In this document: positions 46,452 to 55,392 of the stretch, piece by piece
Numbering within the stretch: the stretch's first letter is position 1
How the letters are laid out: every line of letters begins with the position of its first letter
Source of the DNA: Metabacillus sp. B2-18
Lineage (GTDB): Bacteria > Bacillota > Bacilli > Bacillales > Bacillaceae
Assembly (NCBI RefSeq): GCF_021117275.1
Contig: NZ_CP088245.1
Coordinates: forward strand, 4,900,001-4,964,000
Direction of reading: 5' to 3'
DNA length: 64,000 bases
Translations under genes and position numbers: made by a program
Notes under the pieces: model-generated
The model's database searches: none
The model's input: only the letters and a program-made list of their open reading frames with translations
Told to the model about the DNA's origin: nothing

Positions 46452-47120
46452 CTATAAAGACCAATCAATTTCTTCTATATGTTGACTACGCAAATAGTCA
46501 TTTGTTTTAGAAAATGGTTTACTTCCAAAAAAGCCTTTTCGGGCAGAGAAGGGGCTAGGATGAGCACTTTCGATGACGAAATGCTTTGAAGAATTGATGA
46601 GCTGTTTTTTTTGCTGAGCATGCTTTCCCCAAAGGATAAAGACAATTGGTTGGTTTCTTTGGTCTAGTTTTTTGATGATTTCATCGGTGAACATTTCCCA
46701 TCCTTTTTTAGCATGTGAAGCTGGTTCTCCTTTTCTCACAGTTAATACGGTGTTTAAAAGGAGGACGCCTTCCTTCGCCCATTTTACTAATGAGCCGTTT
46801 TCCGGTAACGAACAATTTATGTCATCTTGAAGCTCCATGTAGATATTCCGTAAAGAAGGAGGGAGCTTAACACCCGGCTGGACTGAAAAGCTTAAGCCTT
46901 GTGCTTGTCCTTCTCCATGATATGGGTCTTGTCCGAGAATGACAGCTTTTACCTTATCATAGGGAGTTTCGTTCAACGCACGAAAAATGCTTTCACGTTC
47001 AGGGAAAATGGTTTGTTGTTCATATTCTTCACGTAAAAATTCTAACAGTTCCTTAAAATAATCAAACTGAAATTGTTCGCCTAACACGCTGTCCCAGCTT
47101 TTATCCATTTGTAATTTCAT
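46452..47120 (-). CDS. ung: Uracil-DNA glycosylase
   Basis: Family 1 UDG removing uracil from DNA. The start ATG 47120 follows GGAGGAGAGCA, giving 222 residues (B. subtilis 225). Motifs: GQDPYHG with catalytic Asp, SFSVQPGVKLPPSLRNIY, VLLLNTVLTVR, and HPSPFSARKGFFG with catalytic His. It overlaps the end of ywdF by 20 bp, so is translationally coupled. Confidence 0.96.
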   Translation of the reverse strand: MKLQMDKSWDSVLGEQFQFDYFKELLEFLREEYEQQTIFPERESIFRALNETPYDKVKAVILGQDPYHGEGQAQGLSFSVQPGVKLPPSLRNIYMELQDDINCSLPENGSLVKWAKEGVLLLNTVLTVRKGEPASHAKKGWEMFTDEIIKKLDQRNQPIVFILWGKHAQQKKQLINSSKHFVIESAHPSPFSARKGFFGSKPFSKTNDYLRSQHIEEIDWSL

Positions 47121-47934
47121 TGCTCTCCTCCTGTTGGCTATAGCGCGTGAAAATTGGACGTCCATCCCATACTCGTTTTGTTTCTGCTTCACGATCTTTC
47201 ATTTCTGGCTCTTCAAGAAGCACAAAGAAGTTTTTCGTTGGCAAATCTCCTAATTGGTGTTTTTCACATAAACGATCTAAATACGTTTTGCGCTTTAGGC
47301 CTAAATCTGCCGACTGATTTGTCCCATCTTCAGAAAATGCATAGATGACACTGGCCATTGGTATTCTTTTCACTGAACAAGCCTCTACAGCTCTTAAGAA
47401 AAAGTCCCAATCCCAATAATTATGAACGTCATGATCAAATAAACCAATTTTATCATGAAGCTCTTTTTTATAAATACTTCCTGATGGCACATATGTTGAA
47501 AACTTCTTCATTTCTGCAAGATCATACTGGTATGCAAAGAGCTGCCTTTTAAGTGGATGGCGGGTGTTTCCTCTTTTTTCGAATTGAACAATTTCGGCAT
47601 CAAAATAAATGAAATCAGCGTTTTGTAGCTCTTTTAATGATCTTTCCAAATGAGTCTCAGTAATAAAATCATCATCATCACAAAGCATGATGCAATCACC
47701 TGTTACATGCGTGACTCCAATATTTCTTGCACGAACATGCTTAACATTTTCCGTTAACTCAACAGCTTTTATTGGTAATTCACTATACAAAGAAACGAGC
47801 GGCTCAATGCTTTCACCCGCATCATTCACAATAATCACCTCATGTGGAAGTACAGTTTGTCGAGCAATTGATTCAAGAAGCTCTGAAAGTTCGGCCAAAC
47901 GATTATATGTCACAATCACAATTGATATCTTCAT
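47101..47934 (-). CDS. ywdF: Family 2 glycosyltransferase
   Basis: 277 residues from ATG 47934 (AAAGGTG upstream; a GTG three codons earlier is possible). GT-A fold: SIVIVTYNRLAELSELLESI, VNDAGES, metal-binding CDDDDF, and WDWDFFLRAVEA acceptor-side region. Soluble, no membrane segment. In B. subtilis ywdF also precedes ung. Sugar and acceptor are unknown; surface or spore glycosylation is plausible. Confidence 0.87.
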   Translation of the reverse strand: MKISIVIVTYNRLAELSELLESIARQTVLPHEVIIVNDAGESIEPLVSLYSELPIKAVELTENVKHVRARNIGVTHVTGDCIMLCDDDDFITETHLERSLKELQNADFIYFDAEIVQFEKRGNTRHPLKRQLFAYQYDLAEMKKFSTYVPSGSIYKKELHDKIGLFDHDVHNYWDWDFFLRAVEACSVKRIPMASVIYAFSEDGTNQSADLGLKRKTYLDRLCEKHQLGDLPTKNFFVLLEEPEMKDREAETKRVWDGRPIFTRYSQQEESNEITNG

Positions 47935-48036
47935 CACGATCACCTTTTCTTTATTATCCTTTTATTTTAACAAACTCTATTAGTCCTTTTATAGAAAAAA
48001 CCTTCTATGACCTATAGGCTATTTTTTTCCATGCAT

Positions 48037-48061
48037 GTTTGTCCAAGTAAATTCGGGGTAA
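48037..48061 (+). promoter_or_regulatory. Sigma-B promoter of the YflT-domain stress gene
   Basis: GTTTGT (48037-48042), 13-bp spacer, GGGTAA (48056-48061), close to the sigma-B consensus GTTTAA-N(12-14)-GGGWAW, 30 bp before the start codon. Confidence 0.75.
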
Positions 48062-48090
48062 TAACCAAGTAAATGACAAAGGAGTTGATG

Positions 48091-48408
48091 ATGATGAAAA
48101 CATATATTGTTGAAAATGGTGTACAAGCTTCTGAGAAGATTCTCACTTTACAAGCGGAAGGTTATGACAAGGAGCACATTTATTTATTTGCACATGACGA
48201 AAATCGCTCCAAGCATTTAACAGAACATACAAACACAAAAGGTATTGGATTAAAAGAAGAAGGTATCTTTGATAAAATGGCAAATATCTTTGTATCTCGT
48301 GGTGAACAAATTCGCACCCGAATGACCTCTATAGGTCTTTCACAACATAAAGCAATGGAACTAGAAGAAGAATTAGACGAAGGAAAAGTCGTCATTGTGG
48401 CACAATGA
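48091..48408 (+). CDS. General stress protein with YflT domain (GSP17M family)
   Basis: About 105 residues; the start is one of the ATGs at 48088, 48091 or 48094 following AAAGGAG, with 48091 best spaced. The YflT/heat-induced stress domain spans most of the protein: VENGVQASEKILTLQAEGYDKEHIYLFAHD, then a helical C-half. Relatives (YflT, YdaA-type) are sigma-B regulon members of unknown mechanism. The promoter seen just upstream fits this. Confidence 0.83.
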   Translation: MMKTYIVENGVQASEKILTLQAEGYDKEHIYLFAHDENRSKHLTEHTNTKGIGLKEEGIFDKMANIFVSRGEQIRTRMTSIGLSQHKAMELEEELDEGKVVIVAQ

Positions 48409-48420
48409 TAGATATAAGAA

Positions 48421-48455
48421 AGAGTCTAGCCTTTATATTGGTTAGACTCTTTTTC
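48421..48455 (+). terminator. Terminator of the stress gene
   Basis: Stem GAGTCTA/TAGACTC with extra pairs, then TTTTTC. Confidence 0.82.
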
Positions 48456-48466
48456 AGCTCAACCAC

Positions 48467-48495
48467 AAAAAAACACCTCCTTACAAGTAAGGAGG
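48467..48495 (-). terminator. Terminator of the gal operon
   Basis: Minus-strand stem CCTCCTTAC/GTAAGGAGG with a tiny loop, then TGTTTTTTT, about 80 bp past the galT stop. Confidence 0.82.
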
Positions 48496-48575
48496 CAACA
48501 TACATATATAAAATTAGGGGGGATTAATAGCATCATTGACACATTTGATGATTCTTATACTAATAAATTCAATTA

Positions 48576-50108
48576 TTATGTTAATTGTGCTTGTAAATGC
48601 TGAACAAAACGATGAAATGCTTGTTGACCAGATTCATCTTGTTTGAACACACCCGCATGCTCTAAAATCGTTGCAAAAACATGGCCAACTTCTTCAAGTA
48701 GAAGTTGATAGGCATTGTCTTGATTGATATCTGGTAAATTCGTTTTTACCTTTTGAGCCCATTCGTAATGTTTGTTAATCTCTTCATCTTGCTCAATTTT
48801 AGCGAGGCCATCTTTATCCGGTAACCATTCAGCAAGCTTTTTTAATTCATCTAACAACCTTCCAGGTAAAACAGCTAATCCCATCACTTCAATAAGACCG
48901 ATGTTTTCCTTTTTGATATGATGAACCTCTTGATGAGGATGGAAAATGCCGAAAGGATGCTCTTCATTTGTTCTGTTGTTTCTAAGCACTAAATCAAGCT
49001 CAAATAGATCGCCTCTTCTTCGTGCAATCGGTGTAATCGTGTTGTGTGGTGTTTCTTCTGTAAACGCTAAAACATCCACAGTTTCATCGCTGTAGTTTTT
49101 CCATTGCTGTAAAATATCTTCTGCCGCTTCTACAAGCTCATCTTGATTTTTCCCTTGTAATCTTAAAACAGTCATTGGCCATTTCACGATTCCCAATTCA
49201 ATGGAAGGATACTTACTCAGCGTAAATGAATGTAGCTTTTCTGCTACCTCCATTGGGAAAGTATGATGACCTCCCTGGAAGTGGTCATGACTTAAAATAG
49301 AGCCACCAACGATAGGTAAATCAGCGTTCGAACCAAGGAAATAATGTGGATATTGTTCAACAAAGTGAAGTAGCTTTTTAAATGTTTCCCCGGAAATTTT
49401 CATCGGCTTATGTTCACCAGAAAAGACGATCGCATGCTCATTGTAATAAACATATGGCGAAAATTGAAGAAACCATTGCTCATTCCTTAATGTAACAGGA
49501 ATAATACGGTGATTTTGTCGGGCTGGATGATCTAGTCTTCCCGCATAGCCAACATTTTCTTTACAAAGCAAGCATGATGGATATTCGCTTTTTTGCATAT
49601 GACGGGCAGCAGCGATCGCCACTGGGTCTTTTTCAGGCTTAGATAAGTTGATGGTCATTTGCAAATCACCATACTCTGTGTTCACAAGCCATTTCTCGTT
49701 CTTAGCAATTCTATCTGTACGGATATAGTGAACATCCTGAGAGAATTGATAAAAAAACTCTGTAGCTTTTTTCGGTCCATGCTGATCTACTTGTTCATTA
49801 AATCTTCGAATCATTTCACCTTGAGACGGGACGAGGCAGCCCATAATCTTTGTATCTAATAGATCACGGTATGTGACTGTGTTTTCCTGAAGAAGTCCCG
49901 TTTCAGCGGCCCAATTTAAAATATTTTCTAAAATTAAAACGGGAGAATTCAGCTGTTCTTCTGGTACCTCGACAAGCTTGAAATCAGAAAGCTTCAGCAC
50001 CTCCAAAATTTTGTTTCGAGATAAATCAACGTCCCATTTTGTAATCAGTTGCTTTTGAAGAGCAAACTGTAGCAATCTTTCTATTTCTAAATCGATGTGG
50101 ATTGACAT
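48576..50108 (-). CDS. galT: UDP-glucose--hexose-1-phosphate uridylyltransferase (Firmicute type)
   Basis: Leloir-pathway transferase exchanging UMP between UDP-glucose and galactose-1-phosphate. 510 residues from ATG 50108 (GAGAGG at 9 bases; ATG 50117 is too close). It is the long GalT2 class of Firmicutes. SYNDFQGG-type active region is visible as LSHDHFQGGHHTFPM, with an HPSRQ-like LDHPARQNHR. Third gene of the gal operon. Confidence 0.94.
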   Translation of the reverse strand: MSIHIDLEIERLLQFALQKQLITKWDVDLSRNKILEVLKLSDFKLVEVPEEQLNSPVLILENILNWAAETGLLQENTVTYRDLLDTKIMGCLVPSQGEMIRRFNEQVDQHGPKKATEFFYQFSQDVHYIRTDRIAKNEKWLVNTEYGDLQMTINLSKPEKDPVAIAAARHMQKSEYPSCLLCKENVGYAGRLDHPARQNHRIIPVTLRNEQWFLQFSPYVYYNEHAIVFSGEHKPMKISGETFKKLLHFVEQYPHYFLGSNADLPIVGGSILSHDHFQGGHHTFPMEVAEKLHSFTLSKYPSIELGIVKWPMTVLRLQGKNQDELVEAAEDILQQWKNYSDETVDVLAFTEETPHNTITPIARRRGDLFELDLVLRNNRTNEEHPFGIFHPHQEVHHIKKENIGLIEVMGLAVLPGRLLDELKKLAEWLPDKDGLAKIEQDEEINKHYEWAQKVKTNLPDINQDNAYQLLLEEVGHVFATILEHAGVFKQDESGQQAFHRFVQHLQAQLT

Positions 50109-50150
50109 GGTTTTCATCCTCTCATCTTCATTCGCAACGACTAGATATGA

Positions 50151-51140
50151 TTATTTTTGATAGCCCTCTGGATGTTTTTGAAACCAATTCCAAGCACTTT
50201 CAATAATCGTGTGAAGATCTGCATATTGCGGCTTCCAGCCTAATTCATTGATTGCTTTTTCAGATGAGGCGATTAAAACAGCCGGATCACCTGCTCGGCG
50301 TGGTGCTACCTCTGCAGGAATAGGATGACCTGTTACAGTTCTTGCTGTCTCGATTACCTGTTTAACTGAAAATCCATTTCCATTACCGAGGTTATACGTT
50401 GCACTTGTGTTGTCCTTACGCAGCTTTTCAATTGCTAAAATATGTGCATCAGCTAGGTCCGTCACGTGTATATAATCGCGGATACATGTTCCATCTTCTG
50501 TTTGGTAATCATCACCAAAGATCATCATTTTCTCACGGTTGCCTAAAGCCACTTGTAAAATAATCGGAATTAAATGTGTTTCAGGATCATGATCTTCGCC
50601 AAGCTTTCCTTCCATATGAGCACCAGCTACGTTGAAATAACGAAGAACTACATATTTTAACCCGTAAGCCTGCTCACTCCATTTCAGCATTTTTTCAACG
50701 GCAAGCTTTGTTTCTCCATAAGGGTTTGTTGGAACAGTTGGGTCATTTTCAACAATTGGGATATTCTCTGCTTCGCCATATGTTGCAGCTGTTGAAGAAA
50801 AGACAATTTTCTTTACGTTAAATTCTGTCATCACTTTTAGTAGACACATTGTTCCATATACATTGTTTTCATAGTATTGAAGAGGTTTTTCAACACTTTC
50901 TCCTACTAATGAGTCAGCAGCGAAATGAATAACAGCTTCAATTTCCTGTTCTTTGAACACATTTTTTAAAAACTCTTCATCTTTTAAATCACCATTGTAA
51001 AAAGTTGCACCCTCTAAAACAGCCGGAAGATGTCCTTTTTGAAGATTATCAACAACAACTACCTCTTCTTTTCGATCTAAAAGCTCTGATACTGCGTGAC
51101 TTCCAATGTAGCCTGCTCCACCACATACTAAGATTGCCAT
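50151..51140 (-). CDS. galE: UDP-glucose 4-epimerase
   Basis: SDR-extended epimerase converting UDP-galactose and UDP-glucose. 329 residues. NAD motif [11 protein letters not shown] at the N-terminus, catalytic Ser/Tyr/Lys in SSTAATYGE and [11 protein letters not shown], and C-terminal [11 protein letters not shown]. Lies between galK and galT. Confidence 0.96.
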   Translation of the reverse strand: MAILVCGGAGYIGSHAVSELLDRKEEVVVVDNLQKGHLPAVLEGATFYNGDLKDEEFLKNVFKEQEIEAVIHFAADSLVGESVEKPLQYYENNVYGTMCLLKVMTEFNVKKIVFSSTAATYGEAENIPIVENDPTVPTNPYGETKLAVEKMLKWSEQAYGLKYVVLRYFNVAGAHMEGKLGEDHDPETHLIPIILQVALGNREKMMIFGDDYQTEDGTCIRDYIHVTDLADAHILAIEKLRKDNTSATYNLGNGNGFSVKQVIETARTVTGHPIPAEVAPRRAGDPAVLIASSEKAINELGWKPQYADLHTIIESAWNWFQKHPEGYQK

Positions 51141-51161
51141 GCTTGTTTCCTCCGTTTCGGA

Positions 51162-52331
51162 TTATAAAATTTCCTTTGCTCCGTCTCCTACATTGGCTAC
51201 GTAGAAATCGGCTGTTAACCCTGTTTTTTCTGCGTAGCTCTTCCCTACTTCTTTAATAAATTCTTCAATTTTATCATTTTGAACGATAGAAACTGTACAA
51301 CCGCCAAAGCCTGCTCCAGTCATTCTTGATCCTATTACACCGTCTTGATTTAAGGCGGCTTCTACTAATGTATCTAATTCAAAGCCTGTTACTTCATAAT
51401 CATCTCGCAATGATGTATGAGAATCACACATTAGTTGTCCAAAGCTCTCAATATCACCTTGCTTAAGCTTTTCTACTGCTTGAATCGTTCGAGCATTTTC
51501 ATAGACTGCATGCTTGGCACGCTTTTGATCCATGCTATTTTGGATGAAATGACGGTTATTTTCAAATTGCTCTGGTGTAAGATCTCCCAGAGATTGAATT
51601 GATAGCTCTTTTTGTAATTGACTAAGAGCACGTTCACATTCCGAGCGTCTTTCATTATACTTTGAATCAGCGAGAGCTCTACGTTTGTTCGTGTTTGCAA
51701 TAACTAAAGAGGCATTTTCTAATACAACCGGACTATATTGATAATCAAGAGTTTGACAGTTTAGCAAAATCGCATGATCTTCTTTTCCCATTCCAATCGC
51801 AAACTGATCCATAATTCCGCAGCTCACACCAATAAATTCATTCTCAGCATGCTGACTCATCTGCACCAATTCAAAACGATTAAAATTCGTCTCAAACAAG
51901 GCTTGAATAGTGACTGCGGTTACGAGTTCGATTGATGCAGAAGAAGATAAACCTGCTCCATTTGGAATATTACCATAAAATAGGATATCAAAGCCTTTAT
52001 TTATTTCTATACCTCTATCAATAAATTCCTTCATAACTCCTTTAGGATAGTTCGCCCAATCATGTTCTTTTTGAAGTTGCAATGGATCTTCCGTTGATAG
52101 AGTTACAATTCCGATATCAGGAAAGTTGCTAGAATACATACGAATCTTTTGATCATTTCTGAGTGCTACAACCGCGTATGTACCAAATGTTAACGCACAA
52201 GGAAAAACGTGTCCGCCATTGTAATCTGTATGTTCACCGATCAAATTCACACGCCCTGGTGCAAAAAAAGATCTTGTAGGCTGATTCTGTTGAAAAATCT
52301 CGTTAAATTGATTTTTTAATTGTTCGATCAT
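51162..52331 (-). CDS. galK: Galactokinase
   Basis: GHMP kinase making galactose-1-phosphate. 389 residues from ATG 52331 (AAGGGTG upstream). Galactokinase signature GRVNLIGEHTDYNGGHVFPCAL, ATP-binding GNIPNGAGLSSSASIELV, catalytic Asp in CGIMDQFAIG, and GSRMTGAGFGGC. First gene of the leftward galKET operon, divergent from an AraC-type regulator. Confidence 0.96.
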   Translation of the reverse strand: MIEQLKNQFNEIFQQNQPTRSFFAPGRVNLIGEHTDYNGGHVFPCALTFGTYAVVALRNDQKIRMYSSNFPDIGIVTLSTEDPLQLQKEHDWANYPKGVMKEFIDRGIEINKGFDILFYGNIPNGAGLSSSASIELVTAVTIQALFETNFNRFELVQMSQHAENEFIGVSCGIMDQFAIGMGKEDHAILLNCQTLDYQYSPVVLENASLVIANTNKRRALADSKYNERRSECERALSQLQKELSIQSLGDLTPEQFENNRHFIQNSMDQKRAKHAVYENARTIQAVEKLKQGDIESFGQLMCDSHTSLRDDYEVTGFELDTLVEAALNQDGVIGSRMTGAGFGGCTVSIVQNDKIEEFIKEVGKSYAEKTGLTADFYVANVGDGAKEIL

Positions 52332-52561
52332 GAAAATCACCCTTCACTTTGTCGTCATTAGTTTGTTTTTCTATCTTCATTGTAAGTTCCGATTTTGCTG
52401 CAAACAATGGTAAAATTAAATGAAGAGATAGCACTTATTTGCTAAGGTTTTCGCTTTAAACTTATTGGAACTAACAATGATTATTACTGTTTACTCAATA
52501 CATATCAGTCTTTTTTTGCTAATAGCATCTAAAAAGGGTAAGAAAAGGGGATTTTTTTGCT

Positions 52562-53407
52562 ATGAATAAGAAAACGGGTGCAGTTGCTTTTCGTTTTAAT
52601 GATCCTAATGTGAATCAGGTGGCACAAATATGGTCAGTTGGCTGGGAAGAACAAGAGTCTACGATTTACAATTGGAGTGGCATTGAGAGGAAAGACCAAG
52701 AGAAATATATTTTTCAATATACCTTGTCAGGACAAGGAGAAATAGATATAGACGGTAAGGTTCATCAGTTGAAGGCTGGTCATGCCTTTATTGTTAGTAG
52801 CCCCGGTCATTATCATTACTATTTGCCCGAGTATTCAACGAAATGGGAGTTTTTATATTTAACTCTATATGGAAACGAAGCGAAGAAATGCTGGGAGCAT
52901 GTTAAAAGGAAGGGCAACCAAGTTGTTCGTTTTCACCCTGAGGCTGCTCCTGTTAAGCTTGTTAAACAAATGTATGATGATGCTCGTGAACGGAAAATCA
53001 CGAATGCCTATCAGGGCTCAAGTATTTCCTATCAGTTTATTATGGAGTTATACTTGGCTTTATCAAATGTGGATAAATTAATGGAGGATTGGTCAGAAGG
53101 GGTGATTAGTGCCGCTTTATTTGCGAGAAATTACTATCAGGATGAAATTGGTGCTGAAGAAATGGCGGAAGCGTCAAAGTTATCAAAGTATCATTTTACA
53201 AGATTGTTTAAGCAAGAAACTGGTGTGACCCCGATTCAGTATTTAACGAATATCCGCTTGCAAAAAGCCATTGAGCTTTTGCAGCATACAAAGTATTCTG
53301 TTGACGAAATTGCTCAGTTAGTAGGATATAAGAATGCGAATTATTTGAATAAGATTACTCGTAAGTTAACGGGAAAATCTCCTGGGCAGATTAGGCAGGG
53401 GGAGTAG
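52562..53407 (+). CDS. AraC-family regulator, probably of the gal operon
   Basis: 281 residues from ATG 52562 after GGGGA. The N-terminal ~130 residues form a cupin sugar-sensing domain (LSGQGEIDIDGKVHQLKAGHAFIV). Two AraC helix-turn-helices are at the C-terminus (MAEASKLSKYHFTRLFKQETG and VDEIAQLVGYKNANYLNKI). It is divergent from galK with 230 bp between, the usual arrangement for a galactose- or galactoside-responsive activator. That link is inference. Confidence 0.88.
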   Translation: MNKKTGAVAFRFNDPNVNQVAQIWSVGWEEQESTIYNWSGIERKDQEKYIFQYTLSGQGEIDIDGKVHQLKAGHAFIVSSPGHYHYYLPEYSTKWEFLYLTLYGNEAKKCWEHVKRKGNQVVRFHPEAAPVKLVKQMYDDARERKITNAYQGSSISYQFIMELYLALSNVDKLMEDWSEGVISAALFARNYYQDEIGAEEMAEASKLSKYHFTRLFKQETGVTPIQYLTNIRLQKAIELLQHTKYSVDEIAQLVGYKNANYLNKITRKLTGKSPGQIRQGE

Positions 53408-53464
53408 TAATATAGATACTTTGTATTTATAAATACAAATTCAGCTAAAAAATAGGCTGTTTCA

Positions 53465-53585
53465 TTGCGCTGCAGACACTTGCTTTCCGCGGGGAGGAAG
53501 CTGAGCCTCCTCGGCTTTGCCTGCGGGGTCTCAGCCTTTCCTCTACCTCCCGCAGGAGTCAAGTGTCTTCCGCTCCATTCCACTG
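53465..53585. repeat. GC-rich palindromic element, longer copy
   Basis: Outer arms GACACTT/AAGTGTC, inner blocks CTTTCCGCGGGG and CTCCCGCAGGAGTC as in 12147-12235, and a central hairpin AGCTGAGCC..GGCT. Non-coding, in the gap after the AraC gene. The GC-rich composition differs sharply from its surroundings. Confidence 0.82.
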
Positions 53586-53681
53586 TGGTTATGAAAATTT
53601 TATATTGCAACAATCTTTGCCGAAAAACTTCCTATATTACAAAGTAATTAATGCCTATTAACTATAATTGCTTTTTTAAAA

Positions 53682-53936
53682 TCATTCATCCAAATCAATT
53701 TGTATAGTTCCTTTTTGGTGCATGATGGTCATTTTTGTGCCTGGGGCCATGATGTTTTCTAGGATGTCTTTGGCTGCTTGTAGGGCAAATTCGATTCGTT
53801 CTAGCTTTTCTGATTCTTCCTCCCGCTGGTTGAGTGGAATGTCTGACATTTTTTGTGTATAGGTCAATGATGTTTGATGAAATTGGGCTAGTTTTTCATA
53901 AACTTCATCATATAGTTCTTCGATTTCTTTCTTCAT
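53682..53936 (-). CDS. Hypothetical coiled-coil protein, 84 residues
   Basis: Start ATG 53936 has GGGAGGAG at good spacing. Strongly helical and charged (MKKEIEELYDEVYEKLAQFHQ…, EESEKLERIEFALQAAKDILENIM), with a short beta C-terminus MTIMHQKGTIQIDLDE. No function recognised. It is separated from its neighbours and may be monocistronic. Confidence 0.7.
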   Translation of the reverse strand: MKKEIEELYDEVYEKLAQFHQTSLTYTQKMSDIPLNQREEESEKLERIEFALQAAKDILENIMAPGTKMTIMHQKGTIQIDLDE

Positions 53937-54003
53937 GTCCAGCTCCTCCCTTTTTAACTCCTTCTTCTATCATACAAAACTGGGAGCTTAAGTAAACAGG
54001 GAT

Positions 54004-54918
54004 TTACGATTGATTTTTCAATAAACGCTTATGAATCCAAATAGCTGCCTGACATCCATCAGCCATTGCAATTGTGACTTGCTCAGAATGCGCGACAACA
54101 TCTCCAGCTGCCCAAACGTTTGTGATATTTGTTTCCTTTGTTCGCGGATCTACTAGAACATGCTTATTTTCTAGCCTTTCCACACCAAGCTGCTCAGCAA
54201 GATCTGAGTGAACTGAGTTACCACCGAAGCCTATAAATCCTTTATCTCCTGCTACTATTTGTCCACTTTTTAGCTTTACTCCTTTAAATTCAAATTCATT
54301 TTCGGTGATAATTTCCTCGATCTGTTCGTCTATCACACGAATGTTTTTTTGGTTAAGCTTAGTAAGAAGTGCTGATTCAAGTTGTTCCTCATCATGATTG
54401 ATAAACGTTATTTTGTCTGTCCAATAAGTTAGCGTTAGAGCTAAATTTCCTCCTGTTTTTCCTGAACCTAATAGCAATACATGTTGATCTCGCACTTCAT
54501 ACCCATCACAATCTGGACAAACATAGATAGAGATTCCTAAGCACGGCTCGATGTTTTTAATATTTGGAATTCGATCCTTAATTCCTGTGGATAATAATAA
54601 AGTTTTTGCTTCAAACACTGTTCCATCTTCTGTGTATAGGAGGATGTTTTCTTTATTTTTCTCAGTTTTATGAACAAAGGCTTTTTCAAACTCTACTCCA
54701 TAGCTTTTCGCTTGCTTTCTTCCTAAGCTTCTCAGCGTTTCCCCACTAACCCCATCAGGCCAGCCAAGTATATTATGATAAGCACGGCACAAATTGGACC
54801 GGCCATCTTGATTATCTAAAACAAGCACATTGTGCATGTATCGTCCAAGCTGAAGAGCTGCTTGTAGCCCTGCGATTCCACCGCCAACAATAATACATTC
54901 ATATGAGGTTGCTTTCAT
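54004..54918 (-). CDS. Thioredoxin-reductase-like FAD/NAD(P) oxidoreductase
   Basis: 304 residues from ATG 54918 (AAAGGGC at 8 bases). FAD motif GGGIAGLQAALQLGR, NAD(P) motif LLGSGKTGGNLA, and a redox pair in CPDCDGYEV at the place of the CATCDG motif of thioredoxin reductase. C-terminal VWAAGDVVAHSEQVTIAMADG. The CPDC variant and low overall similarity suggest a distinct disulfide reductase rather than TrxB itself. No partner thioredoxin is adjacent. Confidence 0.85.
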   Translation of the reverse strand: MKATSYECIIVGGGIAGLQAALQLGRYMHNVLVLDNQDGRSNLCRAYHNILGWPDGVSGETLRSLGRKQAKSYGVEFEKAFVHKTEKNKENILLYTEDGTVFEAKTLLLSTGIKDRIPNIKNIEPCLGISIYVCPDCDGYEVRDQHVLLLGSGKTGGNLALTLTYWTDKITFINHDEEQLESALLTKLNQKNIRVIDEQIEEIITENEFEFKGVKLKSGQIVAGDKGFIGFGGNSVHSDLAEQLGVERLENKHVLVDPRTKETNITNVWAAGDVVAHSEQVTIAMADGCQAAIWIHKRLLKNQS

Positions 54919-54973
54919 ATCCACACGCCCTTTTTCATTTCGTATAAATTAGAATTTGTTAAAAAGAAAAAGA

Positions 54974-55365
54974 TTATCCACATAGAACAAAAGAGCAAGC
55001 GCCTCGAGGGGCTAGGCATCTGACTTTTTTAGCAAAAAGTCAGACTGCTGGAGCTGGATGTCGAAGTGTGATCCACAATTGATGCAGTTTATAATTTTTC
55101 CTAAACAAAGGAACTGAACATTTTGTCCAGTTCCCACAGGTTTTTCCTCAAATTGTGGATAAAAAGAATTAAACGACATGTATTTACAATATATACACAA
55201 TAATTCGTCAAAAATTTAGATATTAACAAGTTATTATACTGTTAACAACAAGTTATCCACAAAAGTTATCAACATATCCACATTATCTATCCACATTTTG
55301 TGTGGGTACGTGCGTTCGCCACAATATATACAGGACTTTTTTCCATTGTTTAAAAGTTATACACA
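54974..55365. promoter_or_regulatory. DnaA-box cluster
   Basis: Four exact TTATNCACA boxes: 54974-54982, 55154-55162 (minus), 55253-55261 and 55357-55365. Four one-mismatch boxes: 55069, 55266, 55274 and 55287. They lie in a gene-free 470-bp gap. B. subtilis has DnaA-box clusters away from oriC, one of them (ywcI) close to qox, which fits this location. They are reported to titrate DnaA and limit initiation. No dnaA or dnaN gene and no clear unwinding element is here, so it is not oriC. Confidence 0.8.
55020..55047. other. Hairpin within the DnaA-box region
   Basis: TCTGACTTTTTT-AGC-AAAAAGTCAGA, a perfect long stem; could be a terminator for read-through RNA from either side, or part of a dispersed repeat (with preceding GCGCCTCGAGGGGCTAGGC). 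Confidence 0.55.
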
Positions 55366-55392
55366 GGACATTTCTAGTTCTTTTGATCTGAC

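Noticed and set aside
54974..55365. Chromosome origin
   Set aside because: No dnaA, dnaN, rnpA-rpmH or AT-rich unwinding trio nearby; gene context is near qox, so a titration-type cluster is more likely.
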